Positions 15,997 through 26,758 are shown, counted from the stretch's first letter. The stretch: 64,000 nucleotides of DNA from Ignavibacteria bacterium RIFOXYC2_FULL_35_21 (GCA_001804705.1 MHAY01000010.1:1-64000), one strand, 5' to 3'. Numbers and translations: made by a program. Notes: generated by a model not told the origin, from the sequence alone.

Positions 15997-17544
15997 TTAT
16001 TTAACTTTTTCACTTACGGATTTACCTTGCATGAAAAGCAAGAGGTAATCGCGGCTTCCTGCTTTCGAATCTGTTCCACTCATATTGAATCCCCCAAAAG
16101 GATGTACATCAACAATAGCCCCGGTACATTTCCTGTTTATATACAAATTGCCGACATGAAACTCCTGTCTCGCTCTTTCGAGTTTCTGCCTGTTTTTTGA
16201 ATAAACACTGCCGGTTAAACCGTAAATTGTGTTGTTAGCAATCTTCAAGCCATCATCAAAATTATTTGATTTGATGACGGCAAGAACCGGCCCGAATATT
16301 TCTTCTTGTGCCAGTCTTGCATTTGGCTTTATATCAACAAAAACCGTTGGCTCGATAAAATAACCGGGTAGTCCGGCTACTTTGTTTCCGCCGATTAGTA
16401 ATTTACCTTCTTTTTTCCCAATATCAATATACTCCAAAACTTTTTGTTCGGAACTTGCATTAACTACTGGACCGCTGTATATATTCTCTTCAGGATTCCC
16501 GATTTTAAGTTTTGATACTGCTTCCTTAAGATTCTTCATAAAAAGAGTATATACTTTTTTATCAACGACTACCCTTGAACAAGCCGAACATTTCTGCCCC
16601 TGGAATCCAAATGCAGAAGCTACTGTACCTTGAACGGCAGAATCAATGTCAGCTTCTGAATCCACAACAATTGTGTCTTTGCCGCCCATTTCAGCAACAA
16701 CCCTCTTAATCCAGATTTGCCCTTCCGAGGCTTTTGCGGCTACTTCGTTAATATGCAAACCTACTTCCATAGAACCTGTGAATGAAATAAACCGAATTTT
16801 TGGATGATGAACAAGGTAATCACCCGCTTCTGCACCGCTTGCAACAAAGAAGTTCAAAACACCTTTTGGGAGACCGGCTTCGTGCATAATTTCATAGTAC
16901 AACCAAGCCATCATTGGAGCATCGGAGGATGGTTTTAGTATGATTGTATTTCCTGATACAATAGCCGCCGAACTAATCCCAGCCATTATTGCAAACGGGA
17001 AATTCCATGGTGGCACACAAAGACCAACACCGAGCGGAATATAAAAATATTGATTTTTTTCCCCGGGATATGGAGTCAAAGGCTGATTTTGAGCATATCT
17101 TAATGCTTCCCTCGCATAAAATTCCATAAAATCTATTGCTTCGCAAGTATCAGCATCCGCTTCTGCATAATTTTTACCAACTTCTTTAATCATCCATGCA
17201 TTAATTTCTAAACGGCGTTGCTTTGCTATTTGTGCGGCTTTGAGAAGTATGTTTGCTCTATCTTTTGCCGGAGTGTATTTCCATGTTTCAAACGCTTTCA
17301 ATGCAGTTTGCAATGCTGCTTCAGCCTGGTCTTGCCCCGATTTCTGGAAGATACCAACAATTTCTTTTGTATTAGCAGGATTGACAGATATGGTCTTCTT
17401 CTCAGATTTAACTTTCTTGCCTCCGATTATATTAGGATATTCCTTTCCTAATTGCTTATTCACTTTAGCAAGAGCTTCTTTCTGCTTATTTACATTTTCA
17501 ACTTTTGTAAAATCCAAAGGTTTCTCATTCGCAAACGGTTTCAT
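15997..17544 (-). CDS. L-glutamate gamma-semialdehyde dehydrogenase (1-pyrroline-5-carboxylate dehydrogenase)
   Basis: Oxidises glutamate semialdehyde to glutamate in proline/arginine catabolism, using NAD+. Aldehyde dehydrogenase motifs are clear: PPWNFPFAIMAG (cofactor), VVAEMGGKDTIVV (general-base Glu) and GQKCSACSRVVV with catalytic Cys319. The family C-terminal motif INRKCTGAIVDVHPFGG is also present. The start at 17544 gives 515 residues, the standard RocA/PruA length, with AAGGAA eight bases upstream. An in-frame ATG ten codons earlier lacks an RBS and would add a hydrophobic stub. A promoter is visible at 17595-17626. No proline dehydrogenase gene lies nearby. Confidence 0.93.
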   Translation of the reverse strand: MKPFANEKPLDFTKVENVNKQKEALAKVNKQLGKEYPNIIGGKKVKSEKKTISVNPANTKEIVGIFQKSGQDQAEAALQTALKAFETWKYTPAKDRANILLKAAQIAKQRRLEINAWMIKEVGKNYAEADADTCEAIDFMEFYAREALRYAQNQPLTPYPGEKNQYFYIPLGVGLCVPPWNFPFAIMAGISSAAIVSGNTIILKPSSDAPMMAWLYYEIMHEAGLPKGVLNFFVASGAEAGDYLVHHPKIRFISFTGSMEVGLHINEVAAKASEGQIWIKRVVAEMGGKDTIVVDSEADIDSAVQGTVASAFGFQGQKCSACSRVVVDKKVYTLFMKNLKEAVSKLKIGNPEENIYSGPVVNASSEQKVLEYIDIGKKEGKLLIGGNKVAGLPGYFIEPTVFVDIKPNARLAQEEIFGPVLAVIKSNNFDDGLKIANNTIYGLTGSVYSKNRQKLERARQEFHVGNLYINRKCTGAIVDVHPFGGFNMSGTDSKAGSRDYLLLFMQGKSVSEKVK

Positions 17545-17594
17545 AACTTTTCCTTTAAATAATATTATTTTCAATTCAGTAAAAATTTAAACAG

Positions 17595-17626
17595 CAAAAT
17601 TATAAACCCTTTTCAGTTTTTACAAT
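17595..17626 (-). promoter_or_regulatory. Bacteroidota-type promoter of the P5C dehydrogenase gene
   Basis: On the minus strand: ATTG, a 20-base spacer, then TAATTTTG, ending about 50 bases before the ATG at 17544. The -7 box is exact and the -33 box has one mismatch (ATTG for TTTG). Confidence 0.6.
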
Positions 17627-17648
17627 TAAATATGATTAATAAATAAAA

Positions 17649-17680
17649 AAATGCCGGATACCCGAAAGCACCCGGCATTT
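17649..17680 (-). terminator. Rho-independent terminator of the large repeat-protein gene
   Basis: Nine-base stem AAATGCCGG / CCGGCATTT with a 14-base loop. On the minus strand it ends in a run of T (A run 17645-17651), about 20 bases after the stop codon at 17702. Confidence 0.88.
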
Positions 17681-17701
17681 AATTAATACATTGTCAATCT
17701 A

Positions 17702-20700
17702 TTATTTGACAATATTCAGCAGTCCTGTCCTGGCAATATTACCACTCCTTAAGGTGTAGTAATATGCACCGCTTGACAGTTTGTTTGTGTTGAATACAAC
17801 AACATGATTGCCTGAAATAATTGAATTATTATCGAAGACACGTGCAACTACACGTCCTGTCAAATCAGTTATCTCAAGTGACACATTAGTAAGGTCATGT
17901 TTAGCCATGAACTGGAATGTTACATTTCCTGCCGTTGGATTCGGATAGCAGTTAATTATAGCAAAATCACTATTTTGATTGTCATCATCCAAATCAATAA
18001 CTGACGTAACAAGCGGGAATGACCCTTCGGTCATTTTCTCACCATTGTTATTATAGGTAACGAAGTCAATATTAACAGTTCCTGTACCTCTTAAGCTAAC
18101 GTAAATAGGCTTAACGGCTTCACCGGGTAGAATTGAAGAAACTTCAGCACTTGCAGGCACTTGTGGTAATAACTGATTATCAGCACCCTGTATGCTGTAA
18201 GCATTCAATATAACCTGTTGCGGGTCAACAGTCGGACCCACAGCTAAGATATCTGCGCCGGTTGGTGTTTTCAGTTCAATGCTCCTGATACCTTCTTCAT
18301 AAGAATTGGCATTTGTAATTGAAAGTGCATAAGTATAAAGGTTTTGCAGGTTTGCAGTATTATCAAGTGCTAACTGGTCACCTCCGCCGCCGGTAACTCT
18401 CGAATATATATTTTCATAAGTTACAGTTATTGTATCAATTGGTGAGTCTACATACAATAACTTAAGAGTAATAGTATTATTGAATAAACCTTTCTCTACA
18501 GCATTGTCATAGAATAATGCAATATCCGTTGATGAACCTGCACCAATATTGACATCTATTTTAGCTGTTCTGTCCTCCTTTACGGCATCGTTCCCCGATG
18601 TATTGTCATGCATCGAATCAATTTCGACTGGGTATTGAGGTAAGAGCCAGACACCTGTAATTGTTATTGCTTCTGCTCCGCCTGAAGTATTGGCTATATG
18701 CAATGTACCTGTCTGATAATCTGTCATTGTTATATAGATATCATTTTCAGCAGTTTGTCCTTGAACGACATCTTTACCTCCGGTTTTACCCTTTTCTGCC
18801 GAACCATGAGTGAGATTATCCGAATAAAACTTCCTGTCAATTACATATTCGACAAGTTTGTCGCATGTACAGCAGTTTGTGTCGGTAAATTCATACCTTA
18901 CGATGAACTTGATTCTATCGCCTGTCCTGCTTGTTATTGGTGGAAATTCAATAAGCAATTCCATATTGGCATTGTTGAGTACAACGCTTGACAACACATG
19001 TCGGTAATCACCCCAAATCACCTCGCGGCTGTAGAATGGTTCAGACCTGAATGTACCGAACACACCCTCCAAACCATTCCATGGAGTAGTTCCGGGCCCG
19101 CCAAGAGGACAAGGTATAATCGAACCGGAAGGCACCCAATAAGGATGGAATGCCTTAGCACCAAGTATGTCGCTATATGTATGATAAGCAACAGTAGATG
19201 TCGGTGTCTGGATTTGAGCACTAACTATTGTTGCCGATGCCCTGATGATTGGACCGGGAGTAGCTGTTAGAAGATTCTGCAACCATATATATCTTCCCTG
19301 TCTGATTGGTAACTGCCTTATGTTCCTGAGTTTGATATCTATTGTGTCAAACTTGTCACAGCAATCCTTGCAACTTATCAAATGTTTAAATTTGCAGACA
19401 ACATTACCATTCTGGTCAACAAATGTTATTATTACCGGGAAGGTGGTAACGCCGTCCTTCAACTCAAAGCATAACTTAAATGGACCATGATTGCCCGCTG
19501 TGAGCATACCCGGAGGTATTGGTACGTTCCAGGTTACGCCATTAGTGGGAGGAACCGGATTTGGACCTGCCCATCCTGACGGACCGACAGCACCGACAAT
19601 AGTCGCTGATGGTGAATCAAAATGAACACTATAAATATTCGGGAAATCCGCCGTTGCAGTAAACATAAACGACTGACAACATTCTCCTTTTATCGGGTCA
19701 TTTGGTGTCGGGCTATAAGGAATCGAATTCATCTTCAAATCCTTACATGTTCCTTCGCCTTCGCCGCATTTCACATCTACAGTATCGACACATATAACTT
19801 TTCCATCCCTGTCAGTCATCGTAACCAACATCTGGAATGTTCCGACATTAGCAGGAAGGTCAAAGCATATCCTGAAGTACTCATGAATACCTGCCGGAAT
19901 ACCATGTACGCCGGAAGGTAATCCGGGAGTAAGATATCTGACTCCATTCGGAGGATTCGGTGTGGAAGAACCCCATCCCGGAGCCATCGCAGGTGTCGAT
20001 GCGTATGTTATTTGTACACCCGGATTCACTGGCATAAAGTTAAGGTAGAAAACACCCGGAAAATCAGTATGAGCAATAAGCTTATATACATAACAGCAAT
20101 CTCCTAAATTGTTTGCCGTTGTTGCAGGAGTATTGACCTGAAGCCTTTCGCCGACAACTTCAAATTCACATCCCTTCTTTTCACAATCCATCAGAAGTGT
20201 ATCTTTGCATATTACCTGGCCGTTTGCATCGGTAAACTGAACTTCAACCGGGAATGTAGTTACACCCGCAGGCAAATTGAAGCATAACCTGAAATACTTA
20301 TGTACTCCGTTTGGCAGATTAGCACCTGCTGTATCGGGAGTATGGAATTTTACTCCATTAGGAGGTACTATAACTGCTGTTCCCCAACCGGCTGGTGAAT
20401 AAGCAGGTAATGCAGTAGCAATTGTTACACCAGGATTTAAAGGTATGAAATTAACAAAAGCAACACCCGGAACTGCTGTCGGTACTATTAAAGCAACTGT
20501 GTAACAGCAATCACCTTTCAGATTCTTATTATCTGCAGGAACCCTTTCTGCTCTCCATTCGACATTACATTTAACTGCTTCACATACAAGCGGAACAGTG
20601 TCAATACATACTTCCTTTCCATCCCGATTCAGGTAAGCTATTTCCATGGGAAGTGTAGTAACACCTGATGGCATATCGAAACATAAACGGAAATGAGCAT

Positions 20701-22588
20701 GTGTGCCTTGATGCAAAAATCCCGCAGGTGCAGTAAAGCTGACTTCCTGTCCCGGAGGAGTCGGTGTTGCACTTCCCCATCCTGCCGGAATTGACGGCGG
20801 CTGAGCTGATGCTATGAGGATTGATGATATTAACGATTTGAACCTGACATAAAGAACATCCGTCATGTCCATGCCTGCGTTCAGCTTAAATTGGTAACAG
20901 CAGTTCCCCTGGTCATTCGGAGTCGGTTCTACTTTTTCATAATCCATCTTCAATGTGTCACAATCGTTGGTCGTTTCACATTTTATATCGATTGTATCAA
21001 TGCAAACAGGGCCCCCGGCAGGGTCAATATAAGTTACTTCCAATTGGAAATCACCTGTACCGCCTGTTATATCGTAACAGATTCTGAAAGAATCGTGTAT
21101 TCCTGCATGTAAATAACTGCCCGGTGCCAGAAATGAAACCGATTGCCCCGGAGGTGTTGGTGTCGCACTTCCCCATCCTGTAGGACTCGATGGAGGTTGA
21201 GCCGATGAAATCTGAACAGCAGCACTTAATGATGTGAATTTGACATATTGAACAGTTGGAAAATCAATGCTTGTTGTAAGCCTGAATTGATAACAACAAT
21301 CACCGATATCATTATCATTTGGAGTTACTTTCTCTTTTTCCATATTCAGGCTGTCGCATTTGTCTATTGTTTGACAATGAATCAAAGCTGTATCGAGGCA
21401 TATTGTATTATTATTTGCATCGAGGTATTTGATAACAACGTCAAATGTAGATACACCGGCAGGTAAATTGAAACATAATTTAAATAGTTCATGCGCGCCT
21501 GAAGGCAAGCCGGGTCCCGCTCCTATAATGCCAGGTGTCGCGAATTTCACCGAGTTTGGTGGAATAGGACTTGCTGCCCCCCATCCTGTTGGTGATGAAG
21601 GAGGTAAAGCAGTGCCAATTGTTACAGCAGAATTTATTGGTGTAAACTGAACATGTGTAAGGCCGGGGTAATTCCTATCAGCCTGAAGTTTGAAAGTATA
21701 ACAACAATCCCCCTGGTCGTTTGCATTTTTTGTTACTGATTGAGGATAAATAATCAATCCGGCACAAATATCGCATGTTAATGGAATTGTATCTGCACAT
21801 ATTATTCCACCATCCCTATTGGTATATGTTATTTCCATTGGGAAAGTCGTTACACCGGCAGGCATGAAAACGCATAGCCTGAAATTCTGATGGGTAGTTG
21901 GTGCTATTCCATTTGTCGGTGCCTGGAATTGTGCCCCATTTAACCAACTGCTTGCTGCTCCCCATCCTGCAGGTGATGATGGAGATATCTTTGTTCCTAC
22001 ACTTACACCCGTATTCAAAGGCTTGAATCTTACATAAAATATTGATGTAAATTCAGTTTTTGCAAGTAATGAGAAGTTATAACAGCAATCTCCTTGGTCG
22101 TTCGGTGTTGGATTTGAACTTGTTGCAGTCATAATGAGGTTATCGCAACATAAATCCATATTGGAACGTTCTGTCATGGTTGTACAAACAATCTGTTTGT
22201 TGCTCATTGCCCTGAACGTAAGATTCGGAGCACTTTGTAAATCACCCGAAAGGCAGAAATGGAAATTCCCCTTGGTTGAATTATTAGGAATCGGGGTTCC
22301 TCCTGCAAACGTAAGTGTTGTAACGTTTGGATTAAATGATGTCGGACTAAATGTCCAGCCATCCGAATTTGCTGTAGAAGATACTCCGGCCCAACTGAAA
22401 TAAAAACTGCCACCGCTTACTAATACCTGAATTTCATCTACAGGAGAACCTGTATTATTGGTAAAAGTAAATTTGTAGCAGTTACCACATTCGTTCGTTA
22501 ATTCAACACTGCATTGTTGTTGCGAGAATGCAGAATTAATGCTGATTACCAATATAAATGCAATTAGCAAATAGAAGATTTTCTTCAT
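17702..22588 (-). CDS. Giant T9SS-sorted secreted protein with tandem Cys-rich ~125-residue repeats
   Basis: 1628 residues with signal peptide (about 1-22, ending FSQQQ). After a diverged first unit come seven clear tandem repeats of about 120-140 residues. Each has GDCCY-x-F near its start, then PxGWG, FRLCF-DLPAGV-TTFP, and a closing C-x-DT-x(4)-C. The regularly spaced cysteines suggest a disulfide-bonded beta-sandwich in each unit. Residues about 1130-1540 are unrelated beta-rich sequence with another Cys pair (CCTCDK). The last ~80 residues are a type A T9SS sorting domain: CYPNPTAGNVTF, LTGRVVARV, ending RTGLLNIVK. A strong RBS (AAAGGAGA) precedes the ATG, and a -7-like box lies at 22764-22771 on the minus strand. 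Likely a long adhesin-like or fibre-like surface protein; the function is unknown. Confidence 0.9.
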   Translation of the reverse strand: MKKIFYLLIAFILVISINSAFSQQQCSVELTNECGNCYKFTFTNNTGSPVDEIQVLVSGGSFYFSWAGVSSTANSDGWTFSPTSFNPNVTTLTFAGGTPIPNNSTKGNFHFCLSGDLQSAPNLTFRAMSNKQIVCTTMTERSNMDLCCDNLIMTATSSNPTPNDQGDCCYNFSLLAKTEFTSIFYVRFKPLNTGVSVGTKISPSSPAGWGAASSWLNGAQFQAPTNGIAPTTHQNFRLCVFMPAGVTTFPMEITYTNRDGGIICADTIPLTCDICAGLIIYPQSVTKNANDQGDCCYTFKLQADRNYPGLTHVQFTPINSAVTIGTALPPSSPTGWGAASPIPPNSVKFATPGIIGAGPGLPSGAHELFKLCFNLPAGVSTFDVVIKYLDANNNTICLDTALIHCQTIDKCDSLNMEKEKVTPNDNDIGDCCYQFRLTTSIDFPTVQYVKFTSLSAAVQISSAQPPSSPTGWGSATPTPPGQSVSFLAPGSYLHAGIHDSFRICYDITGGTGDFQLEVTYIDPAGGPVCIDTIDIKCETTNDCDTLKMDYEKVEPTPNDQGNCCYQFKLNAGMDMTDVLYVRFKSLISSILIASAQPPSIPAGWGSATPTPPGQEVSFTAPAGFLHQGTHAHFRLCFDMPSGVTTLPMEIAYLNRDGKEVCIDTVPLVCEAVKCNVEWRAERVPADNKNLKGDCCYTVALIVPTAVPGVAFVNFIPLNPGVTIATALPAYSPAGWGTAVIVPPNGVKFHTPDTAGANLPNGVHKYFRLCFNLPAGVTTFPVEVQFTDANGQVICKDTLLMDCEKKGCEFEVVGERLQVNTPATTANNLGDCCYVYKLIAHTDFPGVFYLNFMPVNPGVQITYASTPAMAPGWGSSTPNPPNGVRYLTPGLPSGVHGIPAGIHEYFRICFDLPANVGTFQMLVTMTDRDGKVICVDTVDVKCGEGEGTCKDLKMNSIPYSPTPNDPIKGECCQSFMFTATADFPNIYSVHFDSPSATIVGAVGPSGWAGPNPVPPTNGVTWNVPIPPGMLTAGNHGPFKLCFELKDGVTTFPVIITFVDQNGNVVCKFKHLISCKDCCDKFDTIDIKLRNIRQLPIRQGRYIWLQNLLTATPGPIIRASATIVSAQIQTPTSTVAYHTYSDILGAKAFHPYWVPSGSIIPCPLGGPGTTPWNGLEGVFGTFRSEPFYSREVIWGDYRHVLSSVVLNNANMELLIEFPPITSRTGDRIKFIVRYEFTDTNCCTCDKLVEYVIDRKFYSDNLTHGSAEKGKTGGKDVVQGQTAENDIYITMTDYQTGTLHIANTSGGAEAITITGVWLLPQYPVEIDSMHDNTSGNDAVKEDRTAKIDVNIGAGSSTDIALFYDNAVEKGLFNNTITLKLLYVDSPIDTITVTYENIYSRVTGGGGDQLALDNTANLQNLYTYALSITNANSYEEGIRSIELKTPTGADILAVGPTVDPQQVILNAYSIQGADNQLLPQVPASAEVSSILPGEAVKPIYVSLRGTGTVNIDFVTYNNNGEKMTEGSFPLVTSVIDLDDDNQNSDFAIINCYPNPTAGNVTFQFMAKHDLTNVSLEITDLTGRVVARVFDNNSIISGNHVVVFNTNKLSSGAYYYTLRSGNIARTGLLNIVK

Positions 22589-23292
22589 AAAACTATCTCC
22601 TTTAAAATATTAATGAAAAGAATTATAATGGCTCTTTTTAAAATCATGATAATTATTACAAACAGTAATAATACGGCCTCTTTTAGTTCATGTAAGTTTT
22701 TACATCCATGTTAATATAAGCATCCGGTACTTTGTGTAATTGACTTTTTAACCTAACTTTCCACAAATATAGAAAATTATATAGCTATTCGCTAAGACTA
22801 AAAATTTTATTATTAATGAACTACTCCGCCACAAGTAGCGGAGTATCTAAATTTGTAATTTATATTTTTCGCAGCAAACTGCTGAAAATTAAACCCACAA
22901 TTGTGGGATTAAAATTTAACGTATATTTACTGCGATTGTGAATAATATATAAATATTTGTAATACCCGTATATCACAAGCTATACAAATTGTATATTCAA
23001 TGTTTTTGAATTAATTTAATTTTTTTATGAGGAATAAGCACCTGTTTTTTACTTTTGTAAATAGTATTTTCATACAAACATAACCTTAAGTAAATATAAC
23101 TATTTTTTTTCTTAACATAAAAGAAATTATTTTGGGGTTATAAACTTTGTGGAATTATTTTTGCTTCTAAGTGTTTACTCAAATTTTAAAATTGAATAAA
23201 TAATTATGGTTATTAAATGAACAATGTATTAAAAAATTTCATAAATTATATAATAATAATAGTATTAACCCATAATAACAGGGGGTTGAAAA
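22589..23292. other. 700-bp divergent intergenic region with three hairpins
   Basis: It separates two large divergently transcribed secreted-protein genes. Three hairpins lie close together: TACTCCGC / GCGGAGTA (22822-22845), GCAG-CAAA-CTGC (22871-22882) and the perfect palindrome CCCACAATTGTGGG (22894-22907). The rest is A/T-rich with no coding signal. Promoter-like boxes for each flanking gene are listed separately or noted in their entries. Confidence 0.7.
23131..23163 (+). promoter_or_regulatory. Bacteroidota-type promoter of the Ig/carboxypeptidase-regulatory repeat protein gene
   Basis: TTTG, a 21-base spacer, then TATTTTTG (TAnnTTTG). It implies a leader of about 120 bases before the ATG at 23293. 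Confidence 0.6.
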
Positions 23293-26200
23293 ATGAAACT
23301 CAACTTAAAAATATTTATAATAGTAGTCCTTTGCATTGTTTTAAATATAACAAATGCTAATGCACAAGGCAGGCCGAATCCACCAACATTTCGAAATATA
23401 GCATTAGAAGGAACAGGCTCATACACACGTTTTAAGCTTGATTGGTCAATGCTATCAATGGATACGAGTCAAATAACAAAATTCAAAATTTACAAAGCTG
23501 GTTTTTTTACAAACAATCCAAACCTATTAAGTTATTTTGCTACTGTTCTTAGATACGGCACAGATACTACATGGACAACCAATGTAAATCCGATTTATAT
23601 TGGTGATTATTCTTTTTATATCACATCAATCAGAACTATAAGCAGTGTAGATTATGAAAGTTTTCCTTCAAATATTTTACAGGCAAGGTTCAAACAAGGC
23701 CATGTCGATGTAAATTTCACCACTATTCCACCAACGATAGGCTCTGTTGGGACTCTGTACCAATATGATGCAGATGCATCATCGACTGACCCGGCACCGG
23801 TTAATTATGTGTTAACATCGGGTCCTCAGGCTATGTCGGTAGATCTAATGAGCGGACTTGTACAGTGGACTCCAAGTGTAACGGGCAGGTATAATATCAT
23901 TTTAAATGCATTCTTGAATTTTAATCCGATTGGTTTGGCAGATAAAGGTAAATCGGATGGTGCCTTGTCCGATGAAATTCTTATTGACACATCTGACTGT
24001 GATGCAGACCAGTCATGGCTTCTTCTTATCAAATCATGCAACAATCCCACATATTTTTCAGGCAATGTTGTTGATGAAAACGGAGACACAATCAGAGAAG
24101 GATTAATTACTGCTTACAGTGTCAATAGTCTCGATATTGATAGTATTTATTATGGAACAATAGGTTCAGACGGGAGATACCAGGTCGAAGTTCTCGAAGG
24201 TGCTTATAAATTGTCGGCAGAAGGTGAAACATTTTTTACGGAATGGTACAATGATAAACCGGATATGAATCAGGCTGACTCTGCAATTGCACCTTGCGGA
24301 CGCTCGACAACAGTAAACTGGGTGGTAACTAAAAAAGAAATCCCTCCCGATACCGTTTTATTCGCTTATGAACCCGTTACCGTTGACCTTCTTGGCAATC
24401 AATATATATATAATGGTTTTGCTATGGCTACAAGCGGAAGGGAAGTCAGGTATCACCTGGATGAAGCTCCGCAGGGTATGGAGGTTGACCTAATAACCGG
24501 CATTGTTATATGGACACCGTCACAAATCGGCAGATATTATGTTTCTCTAAAGGCTTACGTTTATGTCGATTCTGCAAAGTCGTATGCTTACAAGAATTTT
24601 TATATTCAAATCAGGTCTTGCTCTCAGGATTCTTATGTTAAGGGAACAGTAAAAGATAATGCAGACAATGCAATCAAGCAGGGAAACGTTACTATTCATA
24701 GTGATGGTGGTATTGACTCAACCGGGATTTACTATGGAACAATTAATCAAGATGGTGCTTTTTTAGTTAAAATTGATGAAGGAAACTGTAAAACTTATGT
24801 AGATGGTGAAGGTTTCATTAGTCAATGGTATGACAACGAACCATCGAAAGACAGTGCCACTGCAGTTCCTTGCCCATGCGGCGATACAACCGAAATTAAT
24901 CTAAGTGTAACGAGAACTGCTCCACTAAATCTGTCTATCATTTCTTCGCCATCAAATTCAACTCTTGTTGGCAGTTTATATAGTTATAATCCGATTGTAA
25001 CTGGAAACGCAGAAAGAGAAGTGAGATACATGTTTATTGATAAACCGCAAGGTATGACGATTAATAATCTGACAGGAGCGGTGCAATGGTCTCCATCGAA
25101 TATCGGGGGGTACAGGATAATCCTCAAGGCTTATTTATATACCGATTCGGCTAACTCCTTCGCCTTGCAGGAATGGTGGCTCAAGGTCAGGTCCTGCACA
25201 GATGATACATATATGAGTGGAACTGTTAGGGATGAGAACAATAATCCAATTCCTACAGGAAGTGTGAGAATAGTAACCGAAAGTGGTATTGATTCACTTG
25301 GTTACTACATAGGAACAATTGAAAATGGAAATTACAGGGTATTGGTTGACGAAGGAAGATGCAAGGTTTATGCTGAGGGGCCAACGTTCAGGGGAGAATG
25401 GTATGAAGACAAAACTTCCGAACAAACAGCCACAGCCATAGATGTACCATGCGGTTCAACATCGACCGCTAATTTCACAGTGCATATATTTACGAATTAT
25501 ACAGTCAGCGGAAGAGTTATTGATGAAATGACAGGGAATCCCATCGAAAATGCAAGTGTATATTTCCAGGGTTCTGATTTCATGGACAGTATTAATACAA
25601 ATCAAACAGGTGATTATTCAATCTCATTATATGAAAAGAACAGTTACATAGCTTGGGCAAATGTACCACAAAATCCAATGAATATTACTCAATATTATAG
25701 TCTGACGGGTAATATCACCGAAGCAACACCTGTTGAATTTTCAAATGATATTAATAATATTAACTTTGCATTAAAAATCGCACCACCTACAGATAACAGG
25801 ATGTATGGCATAGTTGAAAGTGAGGATGGTGAACCAATTAAATCAATTGTACTGAATCTTACTGTATTTCCTGCTGATACAAGCATTGCTTCGATGTTTG
25901 ATGCAAGAACTTATTTAACCGGTAATAACGGAACTTATGAATTCCTGAATTTAGCCGAAGGAGATTACCTGTTGCTAGCAATACCATATTCGGATAAAGC
26001 TGTACCCGGTTACTTCAAACAGGATTCAACTGCTGTACCGTCATGGCTGGATGCAACAATAATTAAAATTGTATCTGGTGAACTCAGTGGGCCCCATATT
26101 ATTTCTTTGCCATTTACTTTACCAACAACAGGAAATGGCAGGATTTCCGGTATTATAACCGGAGACATGCTTCCTGCGTTTTTGAAGCCTGACGACAGCC

Positions 26201-26718
26201 CGCTTGCTAAGGAAGCTGTCTCAGGTGCTGTGGTTATTTGTGTGGACGAAGGAAAAAATGAAAGAAAGTATAATTTGTCCAATTCAAAAGGTGTGTATAA
26301 ACTCGACAGCCTCGAGGCAGGAGATTACCAAGTCAATGTTGATAAATTTGGCTATGGGCAATACACATTCGATGTTACAATTGATAATGATAATCAATCT
26401 CATAATGTAGATGCCGAACTTTCCTTGCAAATTCCTGTTGGCATTTTTGATGATAAAGAATATTATTATAATATAATAAGGATTTATCCGAATCCTTCAG
26501 AAGGACAATTTATTATACAAAGTGATATTGATATGAATAGTAAAGATATTTCACTGACTAATTTATACGGACAACCAATAATACTTGAATACTATGGTAT
26601 GGTAAATAATACAAATTCTATAATTATTAAGGCTGAAAATGTTTCACAGGGTTTATACTTTTTAAAGATTGAAAAAAAAGGAAATTCGTATATTCAACCT
26701 GTAGTAATTGTGAAATAG
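23293..26718 (+). CDS. T9SS-sorted secreted protein with Ig-like and carboxypeptidase-regulatory-like repeats
   Basis: 1141 residues, signal peptide about 1-25 (ending NANAQG). Three tandem composite units of about 180 residues (roughly 140-350, 350-540, 545-740) each contain an Ig-like segment with GLVQWTPSVTGRY-type phrases. Each then has a carboxypeptidase-regulatory-like segment (SGTVRDENNNPI, YYGTI, VDEG, EWYED) and a Cys pair. Two further carboxypeptidase-regulatory domains follow (about 740-1040). The C-terminus is a T9SS sorting domain (IYPNPSEGQFII, ISLTNLYGQ, ending QPVVIVK). It probably acts on the cell surface in binding or structure; no catalytic residues are seen. A hairpin at 26759-26792 may end transcription. 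Confidence 0.88.
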   Translation: MKLNLKIFIIVVLCIVLNITNANAQGRPNPPTFRNIALEGTGSYTRFKLDWSMLSMDTSQITKFKIYKAGFFTNNPNLLSYFATVLRYGTDTTWTTNVNPIYIGDYSFYITSIRTISSVDYESFPSNILQARFKQGHVDVNFTTIPPTIGSVGTLYQYDADASSTDPAPVNYVLTSGPQAMSVDLMSGLVQWTPSVTGRYNIILNAFLNFNPIGLADKGKSDGALSDEILIDTSDCDADQSWLLLIKSCNNPTYFSGNVVDENGDTIREGLITAYSVNSLDIDSIYYGTIGSDGRYQVEVLEGAYKLSAEGETFFTEWYNDKPDMNQADSAIAPCGRSTTVNWVVTKKEIPPDTVLFAYEPVTVDLLGNQYIYNGFAMATSGREVRYHLDEAPQGMEVDLITGIVIWTPSQIGRYYVSLKAYVYVDSAKSYAYKNFYIQIRSCSQDSYVKGTVKDNADNAIKQGNVTIHSDGGIDSTGIYYGTINQDGAFLVKIDEGNCKTYVDGEGFISQWYDNEPSKDSATAVPCPCGDTTEINLSVTRTAPLNLSIISSPSNSTLVGSLYSYNPIVTGNAEREVRYMFIDKPQGMTINNLTGAVQWSPSNIGGYRIILKAYLYTDSANSFALQEWWLKVRSCTDDTYMSGTVRDENNNPIPTGSVRIVTESGIDSLGYYIGTIENGNYRVLVDEGRCKVYAEGPTFRGEWYEDKTSEQTATAIDVPCGSTSTANFTVHIFTNYTVSGRVIDEMTGNPIENASVYFQGSDFMDSINTNQTGDYSISLYEKNSYIAWANVPQNPMNITQYYSLTGNITEATPVEFSNDINNINFALKIAPPTDNRMYGIVESEDGEPIKSIVLNLTVFPADTSIASMFDARTYLTGNNGTYEFLNLAEGDYLLLAIPYSDKAVPGYFKQDSTAVPSWLDATIIKIVSGELSGPHIISLPFTLPTTGNGRISGIITGDMLPAFLKPDDSPLAKEAVSGAVVICVDEGKNERKYNLSNSKGVYKLDSLEAGDYQVNVDKFGYGQYTFDVTIDNDNQSHNVDAELSLQIPVGIFDDKEYYYNIIRIYPNPSEGQFIIQSDIDMNSKDISLTNLYGQPIILEYYGMVNNTNSIIIKAENVSQGLYFLKIEKKGNSYIQPVVIVK

Positions 26719-26758
26719 TTTTCTTATAGAATTAAACTTCTCAATAAAATTTTCTTAA

